Below are positions 44,243-53,610 of a DNA stretch of 64,000 nt, in pieces. The stretch spans positions 1-64,000 of the forward strand of contig JANYKN010000183.1 in the NCBI GenBank assembly GCA_025361565.1, written 5' to 3'. Positions within the stretch are counted from its first letter, which is position 1. Each line of letters starts with the position of its first letter. Both the position numbers and the translations under genes were made by a program. The notes beneath the pieces are model-generated. The model searched no databases. It worked only from the letters and a program-made list of their open reading frames with translations, and was not told where the DNA came from. The DNA is from Bacteroidota bacterium (GTDB lineage: Bacteria > Bacteroidota > Bacteroidia > Bacteroidales > NBLH01).

Positions 44243-45454
44243 TTAAAACGCTGCCATAAGCAAATTAATGTCTTTTGCCGTTAAACCGAATAATTCACCT
44301 AGTTTTTTATGTGTTAGAATTCCATTAAAAATATATACTCCATTCCTGATTCCCTGGTCTTTTTTTAATAATTGAATAATTCCACCTTCCTCTCCTAATT
44401 GTAAAAGTATAGGAACTAATACATTACTTAACACTATTGATGCGGTTCTTGCAGCACGGGCAGCAATATTTGGTACGCAATAGTGTAAAATTCCATTTTC
44501 AGAAAAAACAGGATCGCTAAAAGTTGTCGGTCTTGAAGTTTCAAAACAGGAGCCATTATCAATATTGAGATCAATAATAATAGTACCGGATTTCATTTGC
44601 CAAACCATTTCCTTAGTTACTACATAATGAGGTGAATACTCATCAATAGCAAGAGAACCAACTACCACATCGGCAGATTTTAAAGCTTTGGTAAGTGCGT
44701 GTGGCTGCAACATAGAAGTAAAAAGTGGCATTCCCAACTGTGATTGGAATTGTCGCAATTTGAAAATTGAATTGTCAAAAACTTTTACAATTGCGCCCAG
44801 CCCTATTGCAGCGTGAGCAGCATGAACAGCTGCCGTACCGGCACCAATAATAATAACTTCAGCAGGCGAAACACCTGTGATTCCACCCAGTAAAACACCT
44901 TTCCCTCCGTGTTGTTTACTTAAATATTCAGCAGCAATGTTTATTGCAAGTTTTCCTGCCAATTCGCTCATAGACCTAACAATAGGATATTCGCCATGGT
45001 CTCCACGAATATATTCAAAAGCAATTGCTTTAACTCTTTTCCTTATTAAACCATTGAGTAGTTCTTTGGTTTGGGATGAACTATGTAAAGCTGATATAAT
45101 AGTTTGATTATCTGACAGTAAATCAATATCTTGAGTACAAAGTGGTGCAACTTTTAATATTAAATCTGCTTCAAAAATCTTTTTCCTATCGCTTACAATT
45201 TCAGCGCCGGCTTCGCTAAAAGATAAATCTTTATAATTGGCTTCTTCCCCAGCACCTCTTTCTATGAGCAACCTGTGCCCTTTTGAAGTAAGCAACTCTA
45301 CTGCTTGTGGTGTTAACGGAATCCTTGTTTCAAGTTTGGAATCTTCTTTTGGTATTCCGATAATGAGCTCTTTCCTGCTTTTTTTTATTTCGAGCATCTC
45401 TTCCTGCGGAAAAAGTCTTTGCTGGCTTATAGGATATTGGTTTGAATCGTACAT
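44243..45454 (-). CDS. ald: Alanine dehydrogenase (AlaDH/PntA family)
   Basis: Oxidises alanine to pyruvate and ammonia with NAD, or runs in reverse to assimilate ammonia. It is 403 aa, about 30 residues longer at the N-terminus than the Bacillus enzyme, as in Bacteroidota members. Visible elements are IGIPKEDSKLETRIPLTP, the Lys in ADLILKVAPL, the Rossmann loop EVIIIGAGTAAVHAAHAA and HYCVPNIAARAARTAS near the active site. It has a clean sigma-A promoter. A role as a transhydrogenase alpha-like protein is less likely because no beta subunit is adjacent. Confidence 0.88.
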   Translation of the reverse strand: MYDSNQYPISQQRLFPQEEMLEIKKSRKELIIGIPKEDSKLETRIPLTPQAVELLTSKGHRLLIERGAGEEANYKDLSFSEAGAEIVSDRKKIFEADLILKVAPLCTQDIDLLSDNQTIISALHSSSQTKELLNGLIRKRVKAIAFEYIRGDHGEYPIVRSMSELAGKLAINIAAEYLSKQHGGKGVLLGGITGVSPAEVIIIGAGTAAVHAAHAAIGLGAIVKVFDNSIFKLRQFQSQLGMPLFTSMLQPHALTKALKSADVVVGSLAIDEYSPHYVVTKEMVWQMKSGTIIIDLNIDNGSCFETSRPTTFSDPVFSENGILHYCVPNIAARAARTASIVLSNVLVPILLQLGEEGGIIQLLKKDQGIRNGVYIFNGILTHKKLGELFGLTAKDINLLMAAF

Positions 45455-45482
45455 GGAATAATCATAATCAAATTAAGAAATT

Positions 45483-45513
45483 CAAAGTTAAATGATCCAA
45501 CTCTTAATTCAAA
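45483..45513 (-). promoter_or_regulatory. Full sigma-A promoter of ald
   Basis: On the minus strand the -7 box TAACTTTG (45483-45490) and the -33 TTTG (45510-45513) are separated by 19 bp, the ideal Bacteroidota arrangement. The ATG follows 28 bp downstream. Confidence 0.65.
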
Positions 45514-45591
45514 GTAAATTTAACATGAAAAATTGTAGTTTAATAAAAGCACACTCCATTTGCAAAAAAATTCATAATAGAGATTTAAAAC

Positions 45592-46035
45592 CTATTGAAT
45601 TACACAGACATCAATTTCCCTTTGATTATTCTCTTTAACAATAATATTAATTTTGGTATGTTGCAAAGGTAATAATTGTTCAATCTTTTCAGGCCATTCA
45701 ATAAGACAAAGGTTTCCGCTATAAAAATATTCTTCGTACCCTAAATCAAAAGCTTCGGAGGTTTTATTCAATCTGTAAAAATCGAAATGAAAAACCTTAT
45801 CGTCTCTATCAGTAACATACTCATTAACAAGCGAAAAAGAAGGACTGCTAATGATGTCTTTAACATTCAGTTCTTCGCATATCGCTTTAATAAGCGTAGT
45901 TTTTCCAGCTCCCATTTCACCATAGAATGCAAGGCAATTGACTCGTTCTTCCTTATTTTCAAGATTAAGAAATAAAATGAGCTCTTTGGCTGCCTGCCTC
46001 AGGAAGTTCAAAGATTCTAAATTAATTTTTAACAT
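45592..46035 (-). CDS. tsaE: tRNA threonylcarbamoyladenosine biosynthesis ATPase TsaE
   Basis: The ATPase partner of the TsaB/TsaD complex that makes the t6A37 modification of ANN-decoding tRNAs. It is 147 aa, the usual size. Walker A GEMGAGKTTLIKAICEEL and the Walker B/motif region VFHFDFYRLNKTSEAFDLGYEEYF match the family, with LIEWPEKIEQLLP at the C-terminal third. It begins three bases after porX ends, so it is co-transcribed with porX. Confidence 0.94.
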   Translation of the reverse strand: MLKINLESLNFLRQAAKELILFLNLENKEERVNCLAFYGEMGAGKTTLIKAICEELNVKDIISSPSFSLVNEYVTDRDDKVFHFDFYRLNKTSEAFDLGYEEYFYSGNLCLIEWPEKIEQLLPLQHTKINIIVKENNQREIDVCVIQ

Positions 46036-46038
46036 AAC

Positions 46039-47592
46039 CTAGTTTTTAGGAGTTAATTCAATAAAAGGTATTAGCATTTCTTCGAGTGAAATACCTCCAT
46101 GCTGAAAAGTATCTTTATAATGATTAACATAATGATTATAGTTGTTGGGATAAGCAAAAAAATCCTTATTGGAGGCAAAAATATAGGCAGAACTGATAAA
46201 CGGTGCAGGTAAAAAAATTTGTTTTGGATTTTTAAATTCACAAACTTCTTTTGGATTATAATCAAGATTCTTACCTTGCTTGTATCGCAAATTAGTGGTT
46301 ATTTTTTTATCTCCGATTACCTTTAAAGCATTGCTAACTCTAATAGTACCATGATCTGTGGTAATAATAAGTTTTATGTTTTTAGTACTAAGTTTTTTAA
46401 GTAATTCAAATAACGACGAGTGCTCAAACCAGGTATAAGTGAGTGAACGATAGGCCTTTTCGTCATTTGCAAGCTCACGGATCATTTGCATTTCTGTGCG
46501 CGCATGCGAAATCATATCAACAAAGTTGAAAACAATTACTGATAATTGATTTTCAAGCATTGAAGAAAGGTTCTCAACTAATTTTTCACCGGCTTTATTA
46601 TTTACAATTTTATCATAAAATAGTTTATGATTGCATTTTAATCTCTGTAATTGACTTTGAAGTAGTTCTTTTTCATGAAGGTTTTTTCCTCCTTCTTCTT
46701 CATCAAAAACCCAAAAATCAGGATATTGCTCCTGAATTTGCGAAGGCATCAAACCTGCAAAAAGTGCATTCCGTGCATAACTTGTTGAAGTAGGTAAAAT
46801 ACTTGAATAAATTGTTTCGCTATCGACTTGATAATATTCGCGGATAAGCGGTTGCAAAATTTTCCATTGATCATAGCGCAAATTGTCGATAATCACCATT
46901 ACTATTTTATGCTTATCAATTTCCGGAATAATTTTATTTTTAATGAGATCTATGGGTAATAAAGGCCTGTCTTTACTTTGATTTTCAAACCATTTGTGGT
47001 AATTATTTTTTATGTATTTAGTAAAATAGTTATTTGCTTCGTCCTTTTGGAATTTGAGAACCTCATCCATTGCATTATCCTCAGATTCATCAAGTTCAAG
47101 TTCCCAATAAACTAATTTTTTATAAATTTCGGCCCAATCTTTAAAACAGGAAGCTTCATTAATTTGTGCACCTAATTTTGAGAATTCCAACTGATAATCT
47201 TTAGTAGTTTTTTCAGTTATCAAGCGCTTTGTATCCACATTTTTTTTAATAATCAATAAAATTTGATTTGGATTTACAGGTTTGATAAGGTAATCTGAAA
47301 TTTTGGCGCCAATTGCCCGATCCATAATGTCTTCTTCTTCGCTTTTTGTAATCATTATTACTGGAATGGTGGGATAAATTCCTTTAATAATATCGAGTGT
47401 TTCAAGCCCGCTCAAACCTGGCATATGTTCATCAAGAAAAATAATATCAAAATGATTTTCGTGAACTAGACTGATTGCATCATCGCCATTATTAGCGGTA
47501 ATTACGTTATAGCCCTTTTCTTCAAGAAAAAGTAAATGAACTTTTAACAAATCAATTTCATCATCGGCCCAAAGAATATTTATTTTTCTCAT
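46039..47592 (-). CDS. porX: PorX-type response regulator with PglZ effector domain
   Basis: A 517-aa T9SS-linked regulator. The receiver domain (1-120) has the acidic pair Asp10-Asp11, phosphoacceptor Asp54 in FLDEHMPGL, MITKSEEED and the KP pair in YLIKPVN. A helical linker (about 120-205) precedes a PglZ/alkaline-phosphatase-like domain (about 215-515) with IDNLRYDQW, VFNFVDMISHAR and ITTDHGTIRV metal-site motifs. In Porphyromonas, PorX works with PorY and SigP to control type IX secretion genes; its PglZ domain acts on nucleotide substrates. The kinase partner is not in this window. It has a -7 box and is followed by tsaE. Confidence 0.93.
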   Translation of the reverse strand: MRKINILWADDEIDLLKVHLLFLEEKGYNVITANNGDDAISLVHENHFDIIFLDEHMPGLSGLETLDIIKGIYPTIPVIMITKSEEEDIMDRAIGAKISDYLIKPVNPNQILLIIKKNVDTKRLITEKTTKDYQLEFSKLGAQINEASCFKDWAEIYKKLVYWELELDESEDNAMDEVLKFQKDEANNYFTKYIKNNYHKWFENQSKDRPLLPIDLIKNKIIPEIDKHKIVMVIIDNLRYDQWKILQPLIREYYQVDSETIYSSILPTSTSYARNALFAGLMPSQIQEQYPDFWVFDEEEGGKNLHEKELLQSQLQRLKCNHKLFYDKIVNNKAGEKLVENLSSMLENQLSVIVFNFVDMISHARTEMQMIRELANDEKAYRSLTYTWFEHSSLFELLKKLSTKNIKLIITTDHGTIRVSNALKVIGDKKITTNLRYKQGKNLDYNPKEVCEFKNPKQIFLPAPFISSAYIFASNKDFFAYPNNYNHYVNHYKDTFQHGGISLEEMLIPFIELTPKN

Positions 47593-47620
47593 TGATTACA
47601 ATTCATTTTATTACCAAAAA

Positions 47621-47628
47621 CAAAGATA
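47621..47628 (-). promoter_or_regulatory. Promoter -7 box of porX-tsaE
   Basis: Reads TATCTTTG on the minus strand, a perfect TAnnTTTG match 29 bp upstream of the ATG. The -33 element is unclear. Confidence 0.45.
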
Positions 47629-47744
47629 CTAAATTTAAGTTGAGCCATGATTATATCATCAAATTTTGGCAATAATCAGATTTTCTGAAAAATAAGTATA
47701 ACTTATTATTGGTAATTTTTCCAAATTTGCAGTACTGGACAAAA

Positions 47745-47786
47745 TAAAAAAAGCCCTGTTTTTTTTATTAAACAGAGCCTTTTTTA
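47745..47786 (-). terminator. Imperfect hairpin terminator of the coiled-coil lipoprotein gene
   Basis: AAGCCCTGTT pairs imperfectly with AACAGAGCCTT, flanked by A- and T-runs, 18-60 bp past the stop of the minus-strand lipoprotein gene. Confidence 0.6.
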
Positions 47787-47803
47787 TAAAATGTAATTGT
47801 TTA

Positions 47804-48679
47804 TTATTCAACCATAATTACAAGATATTTTGAAACACTCCAAAATTCATCTTGTTTCTTTATAACCAGGCTGTCCATTTTATCCTTTCCTGCAAAATAA
47901 TACGAAGATGCAGGATGAGATGTTATTAATTTAGCTTTTTTGGTAAAAAGCGGAATTGAAGTTGTAGTTTTGGTATCTATAACCTTAAAATAATCCTTAT
48001 TGAAATTTTCCATTAGCTTTTCCATTCTTCCAATGCCAATAAAACCGCCTTCGGAAGTAATGATTTTCTGCTCTTTAAGCTCTTTCTTTGTACCAAAAAC
48101 ATAATAAGCAGTGTGTAACTTTTGATCTTGTGATTCAATCACTTCATCTTTTTTAACCACGTCATCTTCAAGTACCTCCACATTTTCATTAATTTTGGCA
48201 ATTTGAGCATTTAGGTTAGTTATATCAAAATTTAGCTTAGACAAATCATTTTTTAAAGATTCGATTTGTTGATCCTTATTTTTGATATCTTCCTGTAAGC
48301 GTGCAATCATCTTTTTAAACTCAGAAGCATTGATGTTTGCTTTATTCAGCTTCCGTTCCAATTTGTTGATGGTTTCTTTATTTGTTTTCATTAACTCATA
48401 AATGGCAAGGATATCATCATTGATTTTATCTTTTGCACTTCCGTCAAGTTCAACGTCACCATGGGCTTTCACAGAGATAATACGCTCTTTTTCCTTAATA
48501 GTTTCAAGATTTGATTCAATTTCGTTGTACGATTTCATAAAATCGTTAATTGAAGCATCTTTTGTTGATGATATTTGTTCAAGGCTGTCAACCGTAGCCT
48601 GAAGCTTATCTGCATCTGCATTGCCACCGCAAGCAAAAAAGAAAAGAGGGATAATTAATAAAATTGCAATTTGTCTCAT
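47804..48679 (-). CDS. Coiled-coil lipoprotein
   Basis: A 291-aa putative lipoprotein: signal with lipobox FFAC (Cys17) followed by GGNADADK. Residues about 25-185 are a long heptad-rich coiled coil (for example LEQISSTKDASINDF, KIARLQEDIKNKDQQIESL, LNAQIAKINENVEVLEDDV). A compact C-terminal domain (about 190-291) follows, with AYYVFGTKKELKEQKI and a strand-rich end. Similar Bacteroidota proteins are annotated as hypothetical. It is probably anchored in the periplasm or on the surface. Function is not known. Confidence 0.78.
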   Translation of the reverse strand: MRQIAILLIIPLFFFACGGNADADKLQATVDSLEQISSTKDASINDFMKSYNEIESNLETIKEKERIISVKAHGDVELDGSAKDKINDDILAIYELMKTNKETINKLERKLNKANINASEFKKMIARLQEDIKNKDQQIESLKNDLSKLNFDITNLNAQIAKINENVEVLEDDVVKKDEVIESQDQKLHTAYYVFGTKKELKEQKIITSEGGFIGIGRMEKLMENFNKDYFKVIDTKTTTSIPLFTKKAKLITSHPASSYYFAGKDKMDSLVIKKQDEFWSVSKYLVIMVE

Positions 48680-48737
48680 AATTTAATCTTTAATGTTTAT
48701 ACATAAAATCTAACACAATAAACGTGAAAAAGTTTTT

Positions 48738-49412
48738 TTAGTCTTTACCTTCAATAATAATTACTATTTCGCCTTTAATATTTTTGTCCTTAAAATGAAT
48801 GAGTAACTCAGAAATGGTTCCCCTTCTATTTTCTTCATATATTTTTGTTAATTCGCGTGAAACAGATGCTCTTCTATCTAAACCAAAAATTTCGGCAAGT
48901 TGTTCAAGCGCTTTATAGAGCCTGTGAGGCGATTCGTAAAATATCATGGTGCGATTTTCATCTTTTAGCTGAAGTAGCCTTTTTTGTCTGCCTTTTTTTG
49001 GTGGTAAAAAGCCTTCAAAACAAAATCTTTCTGAAGGAAGGCCTGAATTAACCAAGGCTGGAACAAAAGCAACTGCACCGGGCAATGTTTCTACCTCAAT
49101 GTCATTTTTTATGCATTCTCTAACAATCAAAAATCCCGGATCTGAAATAGAAGGCGTTCCTGCATCAGAAACCAAGGCTATTTTCATACCGGATAATAAT
49201 TTTTCAATCACTGAATTAACGGTTTGATGCTCATTATGTAAATGATGCGAAATCATTCTATTTTCTATGGAAAAATGTCGCAATAAAATGGCGGTCTTAC
49301 GTGTATCTTCAGCTAAAATAAGTTCAACATCCTTTAAAACTTTTTGCGCCCTAATGGTTATGTCATCAAGGTTTCCTATTGGAGTAGGAACTATGTATAA
49401 TTTACCACTCAT
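48738..49412 (-). CDS. rsmI: 16S rRNA (cytidine(1402)-2'-O)-methyltransferase
   Basis: Methylates the ribose 2'-OH of C1402 in the ribosomal decoding centre using SAM. It is 224 aa, shorter than E. coli RsmI (about 286 aa), because it lacks the C-terminal HTH-like extension, as in other Bacteroidota. Motifs: PTPIGNLDDITIRA, ILAEDTRKTAILL, LVSDAGTPSISDPGF, LPGAVAFVPALVNSGLP and FYESPHRLYKALE. It is a single gene between the lipoprotein and the M28 peptidase. Confidence 0.96.
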   Translation of the reverse strand: MSGKLYIVPTPIGNLDDITIRAQKVLKDVELILAEDTRKTAILLRHFSIENRMISHHLHNEHQTVNSVIEKLLSGMKIALVSDAGTPSISDPGFLIVRECIKNDIEVETLPGAVAFVPALVNSGLPSERFCFEGFLPPKKGRQKRLLQLKDENRTMIFYESPHRLYKALEQLAEIFGLDRRASVSRELTKIYEENRRGTISELLIHFKDKNIKGEIVIIIEGKD

Positions 49413-49503
49413 TATTATAATCTAGCGTTTTAAAGTTACTTTAATATTTGATTCATGAATGGTTGAATAATTATATCTTCCATATCATTCTATCATTAAT
49501 TTT

Positions 49504-50796
49504 TTAGTTAAAAGATCCGACAAAATCGACCAACAATCTATATAAATCTTCATATTCAACAAGAGGCAATCCTTTTGCCTTATCAAAAATTGAGTGATAC
49601 TCGCTATACTCACCCTGTGTATAAATAAAAAAACTTTTTACTCCTTTATCATAAAATGGAAAATGATCACTATTTGCGGCTGGACCACGTATTGAAACAT
49701 CTACCAAATAGTTTTTTATTTTATTCAATTCAACCAATTTATCAAATTCTGTTTTAAACTGAGTTCCATTAACCACTTTAATACCTTTATCTCCGCTACC
49801 AACCATATCAAGATTAACCAAAAACTTAATTTTAGACAAAGGGAAAAGAGGATAGCTGGTATAATATCGGGAACCCAACAAACCCATCTCTTCTGCACTA
49901 AAAAAAAGAAATGCCATTGAATATTTCAACTTTTTTTGATTTTTCTGATAATAATTAGCCAAATCCAAAACCATAGCCACACCACTTGCATTGTCATTAG
50001 CTCCGGGAAAATATACACCTTTTCCCATTTCGCCCAAATGATCATAATGGCATGTAAAAACAATAAAACTATCAATATCACCAGGAACAAATGCTGCAAT
50101 ATTTCGGGTAGTATAATTGCTATAAAACTGATTATTAACGGTTAAAGAAATTAACTTTAAATTTTCAGGAATGGCATCACTCATAATTTTAATCCTTGGA
50201 AACGACTGCTCTATTGGCGAAGGACTATACATTAATTTTTTATATTCAATTTCAATAATTCCTTTTGCTCCAAAAAGATTTCCATTTATAATATCAGAAA
50301 CTGCATCTTTAAATCCTTTATTTTTAATATTGGTAGTATCTATTAGCAAAAAAGATTGTTGCATTTGTTCTTTGCTAATTTTTTTAAGATTTTCAGGATA
50401 ATCAACCAGGTTTTTATCCATAATAATGACTGGAAAAGCACCTTTGATCGAGCTGGATGCACCATCTAATATATAATCATAGCCTGGAATAAGAATAGAA
50501 TCATTTAAAGCCAGCTTCATTTCTCCGGGAAATGTATTTACCGAAATATTGAATTCCTGTGTATATCCTGATTCAAAAGGCTTTAACTTGGATTTCTTAA
50601 GTTTATCTGTTAAAAATAAAGCAGCATTTTTATCTCCATTATTTGAATATCCCCTTCCGGAAAATTCTTTTGAACAAAGCTTATCAATTATCTTTCGTGC
50701 TTCTTGTATATTTTGGGCAAAATTTGAAAAAGCCATTGACATAAAAATCACAATCAGGATTTTTGCTAATGAAAATGGATTGTTAAAATTGCTCAT
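49504..50796 (-). CDS. M28 family zinc peptidase, exported
   Basis: A 430-aa aminopeptidase-like metallopeptidase with a signal peptide (about 1-27, ending MAFSNFAQ). A PA-like insert (about 95-235) precedes the catalytic domain. The di-zinc site is visible: His in FTCHYDHLGEMG, Asp in PGANDNASGV, Glu-Glu in FFSAEEMGLLGSRYY, Asp in VNLDMVGSGDKG and His near the C-terminus in NSDHFPFYDKGVKS. It should release N-terminal residues from peptides in the periplasm, complementing the S46 enzymes. It has no T9SS C-terminal domain. Confidence 0.92.
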   Translation of the reverse strand: MSNFNNPFSLAKILIVIFMSMAFSNFAQNIQEARKIIDKLCSKEFSGRGYSNNGDKNAALFLTDKLKKSKLKPFESGYTQEFNISVNTFPGEMKLALNDSILIPGYDYILDGASSSIKGAFPVIIMDKNLVDYPENLKKISKEQMQQSFLLIDTTNIKNKGFKDAVSDIINGNLFGAKGIIEIEYKKLMYSPSPIEQSFPRIKIMSDAIPENLKLISLTVNNQFYSNYTTRNIAAFVPGDIDSFIVFTCHYDHLGEMGKGVYFPGANDNASGVAMVLDLANYYQKNQKKLKYSMAFLFFSAEEMGLLGSRYYTSYPLFPLSKIKFLVNLDMVGSGDKGIKVVNGTQFKTEFDKLVELNKIKNYLVDVSIRGPAANSDHFPFYDKGVKSFFIYTQGEYSEYHSIFDKAKGLPLVEYEDLYRLLVDFVGSFN

Positions 50797-51192
50797 TTCT
50801 AAAGTATTGGTTGTTTATATCTATTCGTTGAGAAGAGATAGTTATTAAAGTATCAGCCTTATATCCCTTTCATATTCTTTGTTTTCAATTTCATTATAAA
50901 CTGTAATCAAATTGAATTCGAATAGTGGGACATTAAATATAATTAAAAGGTTTCTTAATTGAAATTATATTTGAATGGGCAAAATTAACTTTTTACAGTG
51001 AATAAATTATAAATCCTTTCAAATAATTCTAATATTAAAAAATGAAATCACGTAAAATCGAAAAAAACATGACTTTAAAGTTATTGGATTTTTAAAACCT
51101 TCGTCTTCAAAACAAAATATTTTTTAATTTATGAAGACCAACATAAAGCTTAAATTCTATTTTTGTAAAATAATAAATAAAACTAAGCATAG
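50797..51192. other. Divergent intergenic region between the M28 gene and tdk
   Basis: A 396-bp AT-rich region holding promoters of both genes; the tdk -7 box is at 51158-51165. No RNA, ORF or repeat was recognised. Confidence 0.35.
51158..51165 (+). promoter_or_regulatory. Promoter -7 box of tdk
   Basis: TATTTTTG, a perfect TAnnTTTG match, 27 bp before the ATG. Confidence 0.45.
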
Positions 51193-51795
51193 ATGTTTCT
51201 GGAAAATAATATAATTCAACCTGGTAAAAGAGGCTGGATTGAAGTGGTAACTGGTTCAATGTTTTCAGGCAAAACAGAAGAATTAATACGAAGGATAAAA
51301 AGATCTGAAATTGCTAAACAAAAAGTCGCAATCTTTAAACCTAAAATTGATACACGCTATTCTGAAAAAGATCTGGTATCGCATGATTCAAGGTCGATTT
51401 CATCCATACCTGTTTCTGAAGCGAAAGATATTCTTGAACATATTAGTGATATTGAAGTTGTTGGCATTGATGAAGCCCAGTTTTTCGAAAATGATTTAAC
51501 TGAAGTATGTAACCAAATTGCCAATAAAGGTAAAAGAGTAATTGTTGCAGCATTGGATATGGATTTTAATGGAAAACCTTTTGGGCCAATCCCTCAATTG
51601 CTTTCTATTGCTGAATATGTTACCAAAGTACATGCTATTTGCATGAAGTGTGGAAATCTTGCCCATTATTCACACCGACTAAGCGAAGCGCAGAAATTGG
51701 TTATTCTGGGTGAAAAAGATATTTATGAGCCACTTTGCCGCGAATGTTATAATAAATCTAGACAAAGCCATAATAAAGAACCTGAATTATTTTGA
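51193..51795 (+). CDS. tdk: Thymidine kinase (type II)
   Basis: Phosphorylates thymidine to dTMP in the pyrimidine salvage path, complementing de novo ThyA. It is 200 aa. The P-loop is [17 protein letters not shown], the Walker B-like [10 protein letters not shown] follows, and the zinc-binding lasso has CMKCGNL and CRECYNKS. It is followed after 18 bp by an O-antigen-ligase-like gene. Confidence 0.96.
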   Translation: MFLENNIIQPGKRGWIEVVTGSMFSGKTEELIRRIKRSEIAKQKVAIFKPKIDTRYSEKDLVSHDSRSISSIPVSEAKDILEHISDIEVVGIDEAQFFENDLTEVCNQIANKGKRVIVAALDMDFNGKPFGPIPQLLSIAEYVTKVHAICMKCGNLAHYSHRLSEAQKLVILGEKDIYEPLCRECYNKSRQSHNKEPELF

Positions 51796-51813
51796 ACTAA
51801 ATAAAAACCCGAA

Positions 51814-53421
51814 TTGAAACAATCAATTCTATCTTTTTCAAATCTTTATAATCAGTATCAAAAAATAAATTTTTATATTTATTTCATATCGTTGATGCTG
51901 ATTCCAATAGGACTATTGTTTTCCAGAGCCATTTTAAGTATTGGATATATTGGATTTTTTGCAAATTGGTTCCTGGAATCGAACTACCGGCATAAATGGC
52001 AAATGATAAAGCAATATAAAGCTGAAATGATAATCAGCACTATATTTCTAATCCACTTGATTGGTATGATCCATACAGAAAATATAGCATATGGATTCCT
52101 GGATCTGAAAATCAAACTTCCATTGTTATTGCCACTTTTTTTTGGTAGTTCTAATAAGTTGCTCAAAATAATCAAACCTTCGGTTTTTATCAATCTTTTT
52201 GCCTTATCAACTTTGGCAGCCACAATTGCTGGTTTCATTAAATTTGAGTATGTCCTTAAATATCAAACTATTGATGACCTCAGGAATCTCACGCACATGG
52301 GGCAGAATATTATGCTATCTCTATTTGTGAACTTTTCAATTTTCATATTTATAAACTATATTTATTTAAATTGGTTTAAAAGCAGGATCTATATCCGTAT
52401 AACACTATTTGTATGCCTTTTATGGCTAATTGTATTTTTATACCTGCTTAATTCGTTAACAGGGTACATCACGTTTATTTTCCTAGCTCTTTTTAGCCTG
52501 ATATATCTTTTTGTAGTAATGGATAAAAAGAAATTCATTATCATATTATTCATTATTGTTGGTTCATGCGGAGTAGCATTTTCGGTATACCTAAATAATA
52601 TCATTACTGATTTTTATAAAAATGAAACAATTGATCTTCATAATCTAGATAAGCAAACAATCAATGGTAGGCCATACCTAAACAATATAGAGAGAAAACG
52701 CACTGAAAACGGCCATTATATCGATATTTATATTTGCATGGATGAACTTGAAAAAGAATGGGGAAAAGTTTCGTCCATGAGCATTTTTGGAGAAGATAAA
52801 AAGGGCCAAGTATTATCTGAAACATTGATCAGATATTTAAGTTCCAAGGGCTTAAGAAAAGATTCAGCAGGTTTAAAGCAACTTGAAAAAAATGAAATTG
52901 CATTTATAGAAAATGGATGCGCAAACTATAAATATATTAACAAGTTCAGCCTCGAAGCGAGAATTTATAATATTATCTGGCAAATCAATACATATAAAAA
53001 CACAGGAAATGCAAGTGCACAATCTATTTCGCAGCGAATGGAGTTTTTAAAATCGGCACAATTTATAATCAAGGATCACTTCTGGTTCGGCGTAGGTACA
53101 GGTGATGTGATGGAAACATTTCATAGAACTCTCGAAAAATTGAGCCCCAAATTGGGTGCTCAGTTTAGAAATAGGGTTCATAATCAATATATTGTAGAAA
53201 TTGTAGCATTAGGAATTGTAGGTTTTGCAGTTTTTATGATTGTTATTTTGTATCCTATATTCCATCAAAAAATATGGAAGGATTATTTATTTATGATATT
53301 CTACATGATTATCTTACTTTCTTTTTTTACCGATAATCCTTTAGAAACACAGTTAGGAGTTAGTTTTTTTGCCTATTTCTATTGTATATTAATTTTCAAA
53401 GGTATTAAAACAGGTTCATGA
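51814..53421 (+). CDS. O-antigen ligase/polymerase-like membrane protein
   Basis: A 535-aa membrane protein of about 10 or 11 helices with a large periplasmic loop between residues about 260 and 435. The loop ends with GVGTGDVMETFHR and is followed by RVHNQYIVEIVALGIVGF, typical of the Wzy_C (O-antigen ligase or polymerase) family. It should join or polymerise surface oligosaccharides. The start is TTG at 51814; the first ATG would cut into the first helix. The neighbouring tdk does not fit the function, so the cluster is probably accidental. Confidence 0.82.
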   Translation: MKQSILSFSNLYNQYQKINFYIYFISLMLIPIGLLFSRAILSIGYIGFFANWFLESNYRHKWQMIKQYKAEMIISTIFLIHLIGMIHTENIAYGFLDLKIKLPLLLPLFFGSSNKLLKIIKPSVFINLFALSTLAATIAGFIKFEYVLKYQTIDDLRNLTHMGQNIMLSLFVNFSIFIFINYIYLNWFKSRIYIRITLFVCLLWLIVFLYLLNSLTGYITFIFLALFSLIYLFVVMDKKKFIIILFIIVGSCGVAFSVYLNNIITDFYKNETIDLHNLDKQTINGRPYLNNIERKRTENGHYIDIYICMDELEKEWGKVSSMSIFGEDKKGQVLSETLIRYLSSKGLRKDSAGLKQLEKNEIAFIENGCANYKYINKFSLEARIYNIIWQINTYKNTGNASAQSISQRMEFLKSAQFIIKDHFWFGVGTGDVMETFHRTLEKLSPKLGAQFRNRVHNQYIVEIVALGIVGFAVFMIVILYPIFHQKIWKDYLFMIFYMIILLSFFTDNPLETQLGVSFFAYFYCILIFKGIKTGS

Positions 53422-53534
53422 ACTCAAGTGCAAAAAAGAATCTACTAAAAGATTTTATTTAAATCCTTTTTCCCGATATTTAACTAATATCCTGACATTT
53501 ACAATTATATTAGCATTTATATCAATTTTTAGAT

Positions 53535-53542
53535 TACCTTTG
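53535..53542 (+). promoter_or_regulatory. Promoter -7 box of the DEAD-box helicase gene
   Basis: TACCTTTG, a perfect TAnnTTTG match, 69 bp before the ATG. It sits in the 189-bp gap after the O-antigen-ligase-like gene. Confidence 0.45.
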
Positions 53543-53610
53543 CGGCCGTTTTTACCTATCAGAATTATTCAAAAAAATCCCGGTATGTAATTCATTACCA
53601 AAAAATATTT

